Assembly (NCBI GenBank): GCA_945910005.1
Contig: OX246737.1
Span: 81,751,477-81,815,476 of the forward strand
DNA from: Isoperla grammatica
Lineage: Eukaryota; Arthropoda; Insecta; Plecoptera; Perlodidae
Length of the DNA: 64,000 nt
Direction of reading: 5' to 3'
Below are positions 1 to 9,812 of this stretch, piece by piece. The first letter of the stretch is position 1. Every line of letters starts with the position of its first letter. Position numbers and translations under genes: made by a program. The notes below the pieces were generated by a model. That model did no database searches. It was not told the DNA's origin and saw nothing but the letters and a program-made list of their open reading frames with translations.

Positions 1-407
1 TGCCCGTACAGGGGGATGAAAAAACATTTTCAAAAAGTCACCCCTAAACCAAATGACAAACGTTCGCACAACGCACTTTTCACGGCGATCTAAAAACACG
101 CATACAAAAGTTTTTGTTTTGTATATAAAATGGGTTTTAAATATGCCATACAACAAAACTTTGTATTTGTTATCAATAAGTGGACAATTATCTATAAGAA
201 AATGTTACTTTTGAAAATAAGACTTTATGAGTGTCCGAGTTACGGGGCTTCAACGGCGTTCATCCGTCCCGTGTTTTTGCCGGAAATTGTGTAAGTGAAT
301 TTTTCAATGTCTTAAGAAAACATGTTTAAATTTTTTTAAATTTTTTTTACAAAATGGTGGGGTCTCATGGCTATTGACGTCATATTGAACGTACCCGGAC
401 GTACCCG
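1..407 (+). repeat. Leader segment of the Helitron unit family
   Basis: This stretch is the same leader found before copy B (24093-24501) and inside each 2.6-kb unit (for example 12929-13340). It begins at the conserved word TGCCCGTACAGG and ends at GTACCCG, after which the autonomous copies and the non-autonomous units part company. Agreement with the copy B leader is visibly lower (roughly nine in ten bases) than in the gene body. No coding potential is evident. Confidence 0.7.
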
Positions 408-552
408 TTGTTCACGTTCAATTGTCTACATTTACCGTTTAAAAAAATGATTACACAATTACATTTATTGTTCACACACTCGGGTTAAATGCCGCCACAA
501 TTACCATTCCACAATTTTCAATAACACTGTAATTATGTAAAGTTGTCTACTC

Positions 553-3500
553 ATGCCTACATTAATTAACTTTTCTTTTCTCACATGCCGTGCAACAGGT
601 GTTGTAGAGCAATCGCCACCAGGCCACACCTCGGACTCTGATTCTGCAAGTGGCTCGATTGCCTCGATTGCAGACCAACATGCATGGCCCCCACTGCCGA
701 CGAGACTACAAAATACAGGTAAGAGTGGCGCCGACGGCCCTGTGCGTCCCTCAAGGACCCATCTGGGAACTAGGGAGACGGCAGGGGCAGGTGCTGTGGT
801 CATGGCGACGTTGCCCCCCCGCCGGAGTGGACGCATCTCCGCACAATCATCGACATCCGGAGACAGCGTCGTCTCCAACATCCCGTCTACAGCAGGTGCC
901 GAGGTCTGCGAGCCGCCGTCACCGGTCCCCGACGAAGTAACGACGATCCCTCGTCGTACTAGAAAGAGAAAGACTCCATCCGTTGTCGAGGCCACGTTGC
1001 CCCCCCGCCGGAGTGGACGCATCTCAGCACAATCCTCGACATCCGGAGATAGCGTCATCCCAAACACCCCGTCTACAGCCCGAGGGGCCATAAAGAGGGG
1101 AAGAGTTGTGCCGGAGACGGATGTCGCTGATAAGTCTTCAACATCTGGAGACAGCTTCGTCCAAAACACCCCGTCTACAGCCCGAGGGGCCATTAAGAGG
1201 GGAAAAGTTGTGCCGGAGACGGACGACTCTGATCAGTCTTCAACATCTGGAGACAGCTTCGTCCCGAACACCCCGTCAACAGCCCGAGGTGCCATAAAGA
1301 GGGGTAAAGTTGTCCCGGAGACGGACGACTCTAATCAGTCTTCAACATCTGGAGACAGCTTCGTCCCAAACACCCCGTCCACAGCCAGAGGGGCCATAAA
1401 GGGTGGGAAAGTTGTGCCACAGTTGGCCGCTACACCCACGAGCTCATCCGCCGCCGGTCACGTGTCCGCGGTCAACCAAGACCCGGACGACGACGACGAT
1501 GAAGACGACGACGAGCGCATGTATGTGTATGTGCAAATGGAAGAATTGGACGCACAGTACAACAAGCTGTACGTGCCCGGAGATGGCAACTGCCTCTTCA
1601 GATGTCTCAGTCACATCCAGATGGGACACCAGGACGACCACCAGCGTATGAGGCGCGAGGTCGTCGATTACATCACCAACCACTGGGCCGACTTCGGCGT
1701 GTTCTATGAACAGGCGTATCGTGACGTCCACCACTATTGCCAGGAGATGTCCAACGAGCACGTCTACGGCAACGAAATGGAGGCATTAGCCTTTGCCCGC
1801 ATCTACGAAGTTAATTTGAAGGTGCACCGGCAAATAAAGCCCACGTTGGTGCTGTGGAACCTTCAGTGTTACAGAGAAGGCGGAGATGCTCCGTACAATC
1901 ACCTGCTGTTCTCTGGCATGGCCGAAGACAACTATTTGGACGGCCACTACGTGGTGCTAGAGTTACGGGGCAACATACCCGATTACGAAAGTGCCGACGG
2001 CGCCACGGAGTCTGACAGAGACGAGTCTCTACACTCTGAAGCTTCCACGCCGTCAGAGGAGTCGGACTCGTCCGTCTCTTCGACGAGCAGAACATCTTTC
2101 AGATCAAATTTCAGGAAAAGGCACGTTTCCTTGAGGAAAGCGGGTTCTAAAACATATAAACAATTACGAAAGAAGCATAACCAGGCGGCAAAGCAACGTG
2201 CAGAAGCCGCCCTGGAACAAGCCGCTCGTGACGCAATCGCCGAGGAGGAAGCGGCCGAGGACGTTGCAGACAACGTTCCCAACCCGATGGAAGGACCGGA
2301 ACTGCCAGACTTTGTGTTTGCAGAGCCCGCCTTCCGACCCGACGTGGCCAACAGACGTGTGCCCACGACGTACCGCGACGCCGTCTCCCTAGAGGGAGAT
2401 GATGTCGAGCCGGTGTCTTGCGGGAATCTCACCGCCAGATGTCCCGTACCCCACTGTCTTGCTCTCCACTTCGAGAAGGAGAAGAAGAACGTCAAGGGTC
2501 TATACAACACGTGTTGCACCCTGGGCAAAATTAAACTCGACGCCCTCAACGAGTGTCCCGAGATGCTGCGCGCGCTGCTGACGGAAAACGATCCCGCCGG
2601 CAACGGCAAACACTTTCGGGAACACATCCGTCAGTACAACTCTGCGTTCCAGTTTGCTTCGTTTAACGCGGACAATATCATCGCTCTGGGACCCGGAGCG
2701 CCTTCCTTCAAGATCCAGGGCAACATCTATCACAGGATGCACTGCGTGGATCCGCTGCCGGACAAACCGAGGAAGCAGAACCAGATCTACTTTGTGGATG
2801 CTGACCGGGTGACGGACGCGAGACTTAATGCCGAGCCAAAGTGCAAGGACAACGTGTTGCGTGCCGTCGAAACAATGATCAGGGAGATCAATCCATTCTG
2901 CGCCGCCTTCCTCATGATGAAGGACGTTCTCGAAACAGAACGTGCAGAAGCAGAGGCCGCCGGCATTCCGCCGCGCGAGGTCATCCTCAATCTGGTGGTA
3001 GATGTAAACACCAACCTAAGGACCCATAACCTGCCGACCAGCCCGAGCGAGATCGCAGTCATCTTTTTCGGTGACAGTCCGCCGTTCAAGGTCGACGCCA
3101 GATGCCACTCCAAGTCGACCGGTTCGCGGGACATCTACCGTCTCGCCGGCACCCTGGACCCCATGGTCTACCCGTTGTTGTTTCCCTGCGGAGACATTGG
3201 TTTCCACTTGAAACTAAAGCACGTTCCCCAGTATGCCACTGCCAAGAGGAACTTTGTAACCATGCGTCAGTACTACAAGTACCGTTTGGCCATACGCGAC
3301 GGCTTCAGCGTCCTCCACCACTCTGGCAAGCTATTCCAGCAGTACATTGTCGACGCGTGGGTCAAGGTTGAGGGCAACGCACTCAACTGGTTACTTAAAA
3401 ACCAGCCCAAGTTGCGTCGCGACTCCTACGCCGGCCTCGCGGACCACGTAGCCCGCCAGGCCGAGGAGCAGGGCGCAGCCGTCGGCATGATCACCATCAT

Positions 3501-6500
3501 GCCATCAAAAACAATCAACTCGCCGCGGTACTTTGCCCAGAACTGTCAGGACGCGATGACGGTGATGATCAAGTACGGCAAACCCGACTACATGATAACC
3601 ATGAGTTCCAACCCCGGCTGGCCGGAGATCAAAGAGAACCTACGTCGCGGCGAGGAGGCCAACAACCGTCCCGACATCTGCACGCCCGTCTTCCAGTTGA
3701 GGCTCGAGATACTGCTCGACGAACTCAAGAACAAAAAGGTGCTTGGACACGTGCTAAACTACGTGTACGCCATCGAGTTCCAGAAGCGGGGACTACCACA
3801 CGCCCACATTGTCGTAATAATGAAGGATTGCGATAAGCCTAAGACGGGCGACGACCTCGACAAGGTCGTCAGGGCCGACATCCCGGACCCCGTCACCGAG
3901 CCAAGACTTTACAAGTTGGTCACCAAGTTGATGATCCACCACAAGTGTTCGGTCAAGTGCTGGAAGACCGACACGAGGGTGTGCTCCAAGTACTACCCAA
4001 AGCCCTACTCCCCGTTGACCATATTCAACGACAAGGGCAGAGCCAAACACAGGCGTATCCCCCCCAGCGAGGGAGGACATTCGTTTGTCAAGGCGGGAAT
4101 AACCTACACGGACGCGGATGTCGTGCCATACAATCCCTATTTGTTGCTGCGACAGAACGCTCACATCAACGTCGAGCCGTGCGTCAGCGATCGCTGCTAC
4201 ATGTACATTTGCGATTACATCACCAAGGGTAACGCCAGTGCACAGGTCAGTTTCCGCGAAGTTGCCAACAGATTCGCAGGTCCCGCCGCCGCCGGCACCA
4301 CTGCCGCCGCCGCCACCACTGCCACCGCCGGAACCACTGCCACCGCCGGCACTACTGCCGCTGGCAACCCGGCTGCCGCCGCCGGCACCACCGCAACCCT
4401 CGATTACAACGAGGTCAAGACGTACGAGACGTACCGTTATGTGAGCGCCCCGGAGGCCTGCTATCGCATCTACGAGTACCCCATGTTCGTCAACACGGAC
4501 ACGGTTTACAGGCTGCCACTCCACCTCGAAAACAACCAAACGGTTGTGTTCAACGAGGGCAGGGAGCAAGAGGCGTATGAAGCCGCCATGAACAAGAAAA
4601 CCATGCTGACCGGCTGGTTCATCTTAAACGGCCAGGCCGACGAAGCGGGTCAAGTCGCCAGGACAACGACATACGACAAGGCCCCGCTCCAGTTCATGTG
4701 GAACAAAGATCCGGGCATCTGCCGTTGGCAGTTGAGGCAAAGGAATTTCGATAACATCGCGTCGAGACTGTACGACGTGTCTCCCAGGCACGTCGAACTG
4801 TTCCACATGCGAATTTTACTCACGCACGTGCGTGGGGCGACCTCGTTCGCGAGCCTTCGTACTGTCGACGAAGAGGTGTGCCCCACGTTCAAGGAGGCGT
4901 GCGTGCGTCGTCACCTTCTCGAGGACGACGACGAGTACGACAAGGCGATGGAACGGGCTACCGACATGAGGGGATCCCGTATGGTACGCCAGCTGTTTGC
5001 CTACATCCTGTTAAACTGCCTCCTTACGGACCCGGTGGGCATGTATGACAGACACATGCCCAAGATGACGGAAAGCTATCTTCGTTGCGGCATGAGCCAA
5101 GACGAGGCCGTCAGGAGGTGTCTCGCGCACATATCCAGCATCCTGGTGCGCAACAACTCTAGCAACACGGATCACGGTCTACCCGAACCAGGACTCCCGC
5201 CGCCCGACGCCGCAGCCGTTCCCGACCCCGAGGAGCCGGCCAGGAGTTCTACAGGTGGATTCTACCTGTCTCGCGTCGATGCGCGGGCACGACTAGCACA
5301 ACTCAACGTCCAACAGCGGGCGGTTTACGACGCCGTCGTCGAGGACGTTGAGCGTTACGCTGTCGGCGAGCACCACACTCACAAGATGGTGTACGTCGAC
5401 GGACCCGGCGGAACGGGAAAAACGTTTATGCTAAACACCTTGATAGGCAACCTACAGCATCAGGGTCTCATAGTGGAGGCGTGCACTTGGACGGGCATCG
5501 CCGCCACGCTGCTGTTCGGCGGGCAAACGTGCCACGGCCTATTCGGCCTGCCGTTTAATCTCGACAAGGATTCGACTGTCAATATCACCGCCAAGTCGCC
5601 AAAGGCGGCGAAACTCATGAACGCTTCCGTGATTGTCATCGACGAGGTGTCGATGGTCAACAAGGAGGTGTTCAGATGCGTCGACAACTTCCTCAGGTTC
5701 ATGACCAACAGGGAGGACGTCCCCTTCGGGGGCAAGCCAATGCTGTTTGGAGGTGACTTCCGACAGCTTCTACCCGTCGTCTCGTCCAACGAGACGCACA
5801 AAACCGTCGAGTCGTGCCTAAAGTTCTCTTACCTGTGGCCGCTCATGCGCAAATTCAAACTCGTCGACAATCTGCGCGCCGGTCCCGGACAACAGCAGTG
5901 GGCCACGTGGCTGCTGGCCCTGGGCAACGGCACTCTGCCGCAGGCCATGCCACCGCCCATGCACGACATGGTCGAGCTCGACCCGTCTTGCAAGGTGGTC
6001 GGCAACGACATGGCGAGAATTATATTCGGACAGACGCTCGACGAGGACGTCGCCCACAGGGCCATCCTCACGCCCACAAACTACATGGTGGGATGTATCA
6101 ACGAGCAGATACTCGCCGCGCTGCCCGGCGAAAAGGTGACTTTCTACAGCGCCGACAAACTAATCGAGCAGCACAACGACGGTCCCCGGATCACCCAGGA
6201 GGTGCTCAACGAGATGGCACCGCACAGATTCCCTCCTCACGAATTGAATGTCAAGGTCGGCGCCATTGTCATGTTGCTGTGCAACATCGACCTGGCCGAG
6301 GGACTCACCAACGGCACCCGCATGGAGGTGCTCAACGCCCACCAGAACCTCTTGCATTGCAAGATCGTGACGGACGGGAAATTCGCCGGCAATACAACTT
6401 ACATGCCGCGCATGAAAATGATCTTTGATGACATAAGAAAATTTCCATTCAAGATGGAGCGGGTGCAATTCCCCGTGAAACTTTCGTACGCGATGACCAT

Positions 6501-6720
6501 CAACAAGGCGCAGGGGCAGACCTTCGACAGGATCGGTCTGATCCTCGACCGGCCGTGCTTCTCCCACGGACAGTTGTACGTGGCCGCCAGTCGCGTCTCC
6601 CAGATGGACAAGTTCATGGTGAACGTGACAGAGTCCTCCCAACAGGGCTCCCTGTCGAAAGACGACCCCACCAGGTTGTATGTCGCCAACGTCGTTTGGC
6701 GTGAGGTTCTGCGCGAGTGA
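553..6720 (+). CDS. OTU-Rep-helicase Helitron transposase, copy A
   Basis: 2055-aa open frame encoding a rolling-circle transposase. Residues 99-300 hold five copies of a 34-residue Ser/Thr-rich repeat, then an acidic Asp tract near 312-325. An OTU cysteine protease fold follows (about 335-470; DGNC with Cys347, DGHYVVL with His465). A Lys/Arg patch (521-551) and a Cys/His cluster (C623, C630, C635, H639, C654, C655) match the Helitron N-terminal zinc-finger region. The HUH nuclease has H1083-A-H1085 and two tyrosines, Y1218 and Y1222, with K1225. The Pif1-type helicase has Walker A GPGGTGKT (1617-1624), DE 1697-1698, GGDFRQ (1733-1738) and a C-terminal INKAQGQ motif. No RPA or AP-endonuclease domain follows. 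The start ATG at 553 is conserved in copy B. A strong splice donor-like CAG/GTAAGAG at 716-725 means the extreme N-terminus could be spliced differently. All catalytic residues are present, so activity is plausible. Confidence 0.93.
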   Translation: MPTLINFSFLTCRATGVVEQSPPGHTSDSDSASGSIASIADQHAWPPLPTRLQNTGKSGADGPVRPSRTHLGTRETAGAGAVVMATLPPRRSGRISAQSSTSGDSVVSNIPSTAGAEVCEPPSPVPDEVTTIPRRTRKRKTPSVVEATLPPRRSGRISAQSSTSGDSVIPNTPSTARGAIKRGRVVPETDVADKSSTSGDSFVQNTPSTARGAIKRGKVVPETDDSDQSSTSGDSFVPNTPSTARGAIKRGKVVPETDDSNQSSTSGDSFVPNTPSTARGAIKGGKVVPQLAATPTSSSAAGHVSAVNQDPDDDDDEDDDERMYVYVQMEELDAQYNKLYVPGDGNCLFRCLSHIQMGHQDDHQRMRREVVDYITNHWADFGVFYEQAYRDVHHYCQEMSNEHVYGNEMEALAFARIYEVNLKVHRQIKPTLVLWNLQCYREGGDAPYNHLLFSGMAEDNYLDGHYVVLELRGNIPDYESADGATESDRDESLHSEASTPSEESDSSVSSTSRTSFRSNFRKRHVSLRKAGSKTYKQLRKKHNQAAKQRAEAALEQAARDAIAEEEAAEDVADNVPNPMEGPELPDFVFAEPAFRPDVANRRVPTTYRDAVSLEGDDVEPVSCGNLTARCPVPHCLALHFEKEKKNVKGLYNTCCTLGKIKLDALNECPEMLRALLTENDPAGNGKHFREHIRQYNSAFQFASFNADNIIALGPGAPSFKIQGNIYHRMHCVDPLPDKPRKQNQIYFVDADRVTDARLNAEPKCKDNVLRAVETMIREINPFCAAFLMMKDVLETERAEAEAAGIPPREVILNLVVDVNTNLRTHNLPTSPSEIAVIFFGDSPPFKVDARCHSKSTGSRDIYRLAGTLDPMVYPLLFPCGDIGFHLKLKHVPQYATAKRNFVTMRQYYKYRLAIRDGFSVLHHSGKLFQQYIVDAWVKVEGNALNWLLKNQPKLRRDSYAGLADHVARQAEEQGAAVGMITIMPSKTINSPRYFAQNCQDAMTVMIKYGKPDYMITMSSNPGWPEIKENLRRGEEANNRPDICTPVFQLRLEILLDELKNKKVLGHVLNYVYAIEFQKRGLPHAHIVVIMKDCDKPKTGDDLDKVVRADIPDPVTEPRLYKLVTKLMIHHKCSVKCWKTDTRVCSKYYPKPYSPLTIFNDKGRAKHRRIPPSEGGHSFVKAGITYTDADVVPYNPYLLLRQNAHINVEPCVSDRCYMYICDYITKGNASAQVSFREVANRFAGPAAAGTTAAAATTATAGTTATAGTTAAGNPAAAAGTTATLDYNEVKTYETYRYVSAPEACYRIYEYPMFVNTDTVYRLPLHLENNQTVVFNEGREQEAYEAAMNKKTMLTGWFILNGQADEAGQVARTTTYDKAPLQFMWNKDPGICRWQLRQRNFDNIASRLYDVSPRHVELFHMRILLTHVRGATSFASLRTVDEEVCPTFKEACVRRHLLEDDDEYDKAMERATDMRGSRMVRQLFAYILLNCLLTDPVGMYDRHMPKMTESYLRCGMSQDEAVRRCLAHISSILVRNNSSNTDHGLPEPGLPPPDAAAVPDPEEPARSSTGGFYLSRVDARARLAQLNVQQRAVYDAVVEDVERYAVGEHHTHKMVYVDGPGGTGKTFMLNTLIGNLQHQGLIVEACTWTGIAATLLFGGQTCHGLFGLPFNLDKDSTVNITAKSPKAAKLMNASVIVIDEVSMVNKEVFRCVDNFLRFMTNREDVPFGGKPMLFGGDFRQLLPVVSSNETHKTVESCLKFSYLWPLMRKFKLVDNLRAGPGQQQWATWLLALGNGTLPQAMPPPMHDMVELDPSCKVVGNDMARIIFGQTLDEDVAHRAILTPTNYMVGCINEQILAALPGEKVTFYSADKLIEQHNDGPRITQEVLNEMAPHRFPPHELNVKVGAIVMLLCNIDLAEGLTNGTRMEVLNAHQNLLHCKIVTDGKFAGNTTYMPRMKMIFDDIRKFPFKMERVQFPVKLSYAMTINKAQGQTFDRIGLILDRPCFSHGQLYVAASRVSQMDKFMVNVTESSQQGSLSKDDPTRLYVANVVWREVLRE
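847..1440 (+). repeat. 102-bp in-frame tandem repeat in the transposase N-terminus
   Basis: Repeats of SSTSGDS...NTPSTARGAIKRG...VVPETD start at 847, 1033, 1135, 1237 and 1339. The last three spacings are exactly 102 bp (34 codons); the first two units carry longer spacers with RRSGRISAQ. Low-complexity, Ser/Thr/Pro and basic, with no recognised domain; probably a disordered linker. The repeats are present with the same number in copy B. Confidence 0.9.
4276..4397 (+). repeat. Ala/Thr/Gly low-complexity insert with in-frame length variation
   Basis: Between the Rep tyrosine motif and the linker to the helicase, GCC/ACC-rich codons give an Ala/Thr/Gly run. Copy A has 18 bp more than copy B here (one extra six-residue unit), which accounts for the whole 2055 versus 2049 aa difference. 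It behaves like a coding minisatellite. Confidence 0.9.
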
Positions 6721-6960
6721 ATGTTTCAGGTGCTACGCGAGTTATGGGTAAAACACCCCTGTACCCCAGCACGTGAAAACATTTCGCTGCGCGATTAGAG
6801 GGTTCAGGTGCTGTGTGAGTAAAGGGTTCATCACCCCTTTACGACCAGCACGTGAAAACATTTGGCTGCGCGAGTTTAGGGTTTTACACCCATTTACCCC
6901 AGCAATAAAATCAATAGGAAACGTTCTACGTATACTAAAAAATAAGGGCCTTTGACGTGC
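6721..6960 (+). terminator. 3' UTR with triplicated 85-bp motif and poly(A) signal
   Basis: Directly after the stop codon, three imperfect repeats of a motif containing GCACGTGAAAACATTT and CTGCGCGA occur up to about 6900. An AATAAA hexamer lies at 6904-6909, 184 bp after the stop, and is a suitable polyadenylation signal for the transposase mRNA. The same arrangement is kept in copy B (AATAAA at 30980-30985). Confidence 0.6.
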
Positions 6961-6963
6961 TTG

Positions 6964-6978
6964 CCCCCCCCCCCCCCC
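6964..6978. repeat. Poly(C) tract
   Basis: A run of 15 C residues. The equivalent run in copy B (31040-31058) has 19 C, so the tract is length-variable between otherwise near-identical elements. It could also be a sequencing-length error. Confidence 0.9.
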
Positions 6979-7552
6979 TGGGGTGGTTCCCCAACTTACT
7001 CGACACGTAAACGTGAATTACACTAACGCCAACGGTTACACGGACAATGGGGAACCCTCCATCCCAACTTACGTTAACGACGCCCTCCACCACGACATTA
7101 GGATTTATTACAATAGACATGCATAAAAATTGTCGTTTACCATTACATGCTGTTGGTTGGTTTCGTGGGACAAGGGAAATTAATGCATTTTACAATGTTC
7201 TTATGCATATTTGCGTCTGTCGACACATCTCCACCGATCTGTTTCAATCCTTTCTTTGACAAGATATTCGTTTTCAGTTATGGCACGTTGTTACCACACT
7301 CTTCTGGTCGTGCACCTCTTTTGATTCATGTACCATGTGTTTTCCAGAGTAAAAAATTATAAACAACACCCTATTGTGATGGTAGAGTATGCCAAACATT
7401 GTATTCAGAAAAGCAAGTGATTTTTCACAAACATTGGTCAACATCACTCTTACCAGACAAACATCAAACAATGATACATGTTGTTTTCAAATGCAAACTA
7501 CAAATACTTCCTACCGCCTCTACATCACGTTGTGTAACTCTACTGCAAAGGT
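6979..7552 (+). other. Element 3' region, weakly coding-like
   Basis: An open stretch on the plus strand at about 6990-7106 reads plausibly as protein (it includes PTYVNDALHHDIRIYYNRHA before a stop) but has no ATG of its own. A 58-residue frame with a hydrophobic start lies at about 7180-7362. No family is recognised for either; they may be exons or remnants of a second gene. Confidence 0.3.
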
Positions 7553-7896
7553 AATCATAACTAATCTTTTCATTTCAGCCTGTTGCACATGCCGCTACAC
7601 GTCCATTGTATACCAATTTAATTACATTTACTTTTCTAGGTCCGACAGGTCGGTGATCCAGTCAACCAGACAAGAACGTTTAGTATTTGTTCCGACGTCC
7701 TACGCTAGACACACGCTGTAAGATAATCATAAGTCATCCTTTCATTTCAGCCAGTTGCACATGCCGTTACACGTCCATTGTATACCAATTTAATTACATT
7801 TACTTTTCTAGGTCCTACAGGTCGGTGATCCAGTACACCAGACAAGAACGTTTAGAATTTGTTCAGACGGCCTACGCTAAACACACGCTGTAAGAT
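7553..7896 (+). repeat. 172-bp tandem duplication with splice-like motifs
   Basis: Two direct copies (7553-7724 and 7725-7896) share AATCATAA, TTTCATTTCAG and TTACTTTTCTAG, the last two resembling splice acceptors. The copies differ at scattered positions only. Same arrangement in copy B at 31633-31976. Confidence 0.85.
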
Positions 7897-7951
7897 TCTA
7901 CCATTACAAATTACAGTCAACGCTTCCGTGTGGACATTTTTCATTTACCAT

Positions 7952-8170
7952 ATGTGTGTGTGTGCAGTCTTGGGACATGGTCAACTTCCAGTTTCTGTCA
8001 TTCCTCGCACGGATCATCAAGTCAATGTCGGCTATTTGGATACATGTTTTACTTTGAATGTGAATGTAGCGTGGCACACCGGTCCAGTGGGCAACGATGT
8101 GGCGTACCTGGTCAACAATAATTACCTCATTGTATTCTCTCGTGCACAACACGGTACGGATTGCGGTTAA
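7952..8170 (+). CDS. Small hypothetical protein in the element 3' region, copy A
   Basis: A 72-residue frame starting MCVCAVLGHG and ending before TAA at 8168-8170. Its first codons overlap a (TG)n-CAG that could instead be a splice acceptor, so this may be a terminal exon rather than a free-standing gene. The frame is intact in copy B (32032-32250), with only one substitution visible within the frame. The composition (Val, Asn, Tyr, Gly rich) is more protein-like than its surroundings, but I recognise no domain. The sequence cannot separate a real gene from a chance frame in two recently duplicated copies. Confidence 0.3.
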   Translation: MCVCAVLGHGQLPVSVIPRTDHQVNVGYLDTCFTLNVNVAWHTGPVGNDVAYLVNNNYLIVFSRAQHGTDCG

Positions 8171-8661
8171 CTTTTGTCGGCATCTCGCACCAATGTGAAT
8201 GTGCCCAATTCCTTTTGCTCATTACCCATTCCCAACGAAACCAACCACGACGTACTCATGTATGGGACAAACTATTGCAACAATTTCTTTTCGGGAGGGG
8301 GGTGGAATGACACGACACGACTTACAAAGATTGAGATATTTGTACTAGTCTTAAACAATTATGCAAATAATTTTATGGAAAGAAAAAATACAACAATAGA
8401 AGAACATTATTCAAACATTTAAACCTTATTTATACATTAAAATCAATTTACTTTATATTTATATCAATCTTTGTGGATTTCACTTTTAATTCATTTCAAT
8501 TAATATTGCTCGTCAAACCACAATGCTATTCATGATACTAACTACTAACAATCACAATACAACAATGTTCATAAACATACCGCTATTCAACAATTATTGG
8601 TGGCAATTAACATCTACAAACAATGTCTCAATCTAGGCCCTTTGTGACTGATGCAATGCTA
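8171..8661. other. AT-rich spacer in the element
   Basis: AT-rich non-coding sequence between the small frame and the 142-bp repeat array. I see nothing beyond short A/T runs; identical in layout in copy B. Confidence 0.5.
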
Positions 8662-9506
8662 GTGACGGTACCTAAAAGGATATTCACACGGCGAACCGAA
8701 AGTTCACGGTTGGTCCGTCACTCCCGAACGAGTGTTCGAACCTTCTCAAGCTTTTGGTTTTCTTTGTGAGTAGAGGCCCCGATGTGTTCGGCCATACCGG
8801 GTAGCGGTACCTTATAGGACATTCACACGGCGATCCGAAAGTTCACGGTTGGTACGTCACTCCAAGACGAGTTGTCAAACCTTCACAAACTTTTGGTTTT
8901 CTGTGCGAGTAGAGGCCCCGTAGTGTTCGGCCTTACCTGATAGTGGAAAATGACGGTACCTAAAAAGGATATTCACACGGCGATCCAAAACACCACGGTT
9001 GGTCCTTCACTCCCGGACGAGTTGTCGAACCTTCTGAAGGTTTTGGTTTTCTGTGCGAGTAGAGGCCCCAAAGTGATTTGGCCTTACCGGTTGACGGTAC
9101 CTACTAGGACATTCTCACGGCGATCCGAAAGTTCACGGTTGGTACGACACTCCAAGACGAGTTGTCAAACCTTCTCAAACTTTTGGTTTTCTGTGCGAGT
9201 AGAGGCCCCGCAGTGATTTGGCCTTACCGGATAGTGGTACCTAACAGGACATTCAAACAGCGATCCAAAAGTTCGCGATTGATACGTCACTCCAAGACGA
9301 GTAGTCAAACATTCTCAAACTTTTGGTTTTCTGTGCGAGTAGAGGCCCCAAAGTGATTTGGCCTTACCGGTTGACGGTACCTAATAGGACATTCTCACGG
9401 CGATCCGAAAGTTCACGGTTGGTACATCACTCCAAGACGAGTTGTCAAACCTTCAACTTTTGGTTTTCTGTGCGAGTAGAGGCCCCGAAGTGATTTGGCC
9501 TTACCA
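8662..9506 (+). repeat. Six copies of a 141-bp direct repeat
   Basis: Units begin at the words GACGGTACCTA or variants at about 8662, 8805, 8951, 9094, 9234 and 9376. Each carries ATTCACACGGCGATCC, AGTTCACGGTTGGT and TGCGAGTAGAGGCCCC. The units differ by substitutions, so this is an old array carried within the element. Open frames that cross it (such as 8950-9216) are by-products of repeat length. Confidence 0.92.
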
Positions 9507-9812
9507 CTTAAGTAGTTTAATTATGGCATGACCCGCACCATACATGACAAATACGACGGAGAGAATTCGCAAATGCCTATACATCTGTAATTTACAAAAT
9601 ACTAGTGACAAATGATGATCACCTTCATAGACCGAGTAATGTAAGTCGCGAGGTTGAATTCTCTCCCATTAACTACACTCAGAGTATGTTGTGTAAAGTA
9701 ATTGGGTAACGAAATCGAAGGTCACCTTCACGTGCCCCGGGTCGTGTTAAAATAATGCATACTCTGAGGTACGCACGGACATACTGAGACGCAACGGGGG
9801 CAAGCGAAGCAG
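9507..9812 (+). other. Spacer with an 11-bp inverted repeat
   Basis: Mostly featureless, apart from the inverted pair CTCAGAGTATG (9678-9688) and CATACTCTGAG (9758-9768), which could form an 11-bp stem 45 bases before the spliced frame at 9813. Both arms are conserved in copy B. Confidence 0.5.

Noticed and set aside
3793..4569. 258-aa minus-strand frame opposite the transposase gene (and the equivalent in copy B)
   Set aside because: Shadow of the GC-rich, codon-biased coding strand; its Gly-rich part is the complement of the Ala/Thr run.
5300..6720. AP-endonuclease or RPA domain after the helicase, as in some Helentrons or Helitrons
   Set aside because: The protein ends about 20-30 residues after the last helicase motif; nothing recognisable follows in any frame up to the poly(A) signal.
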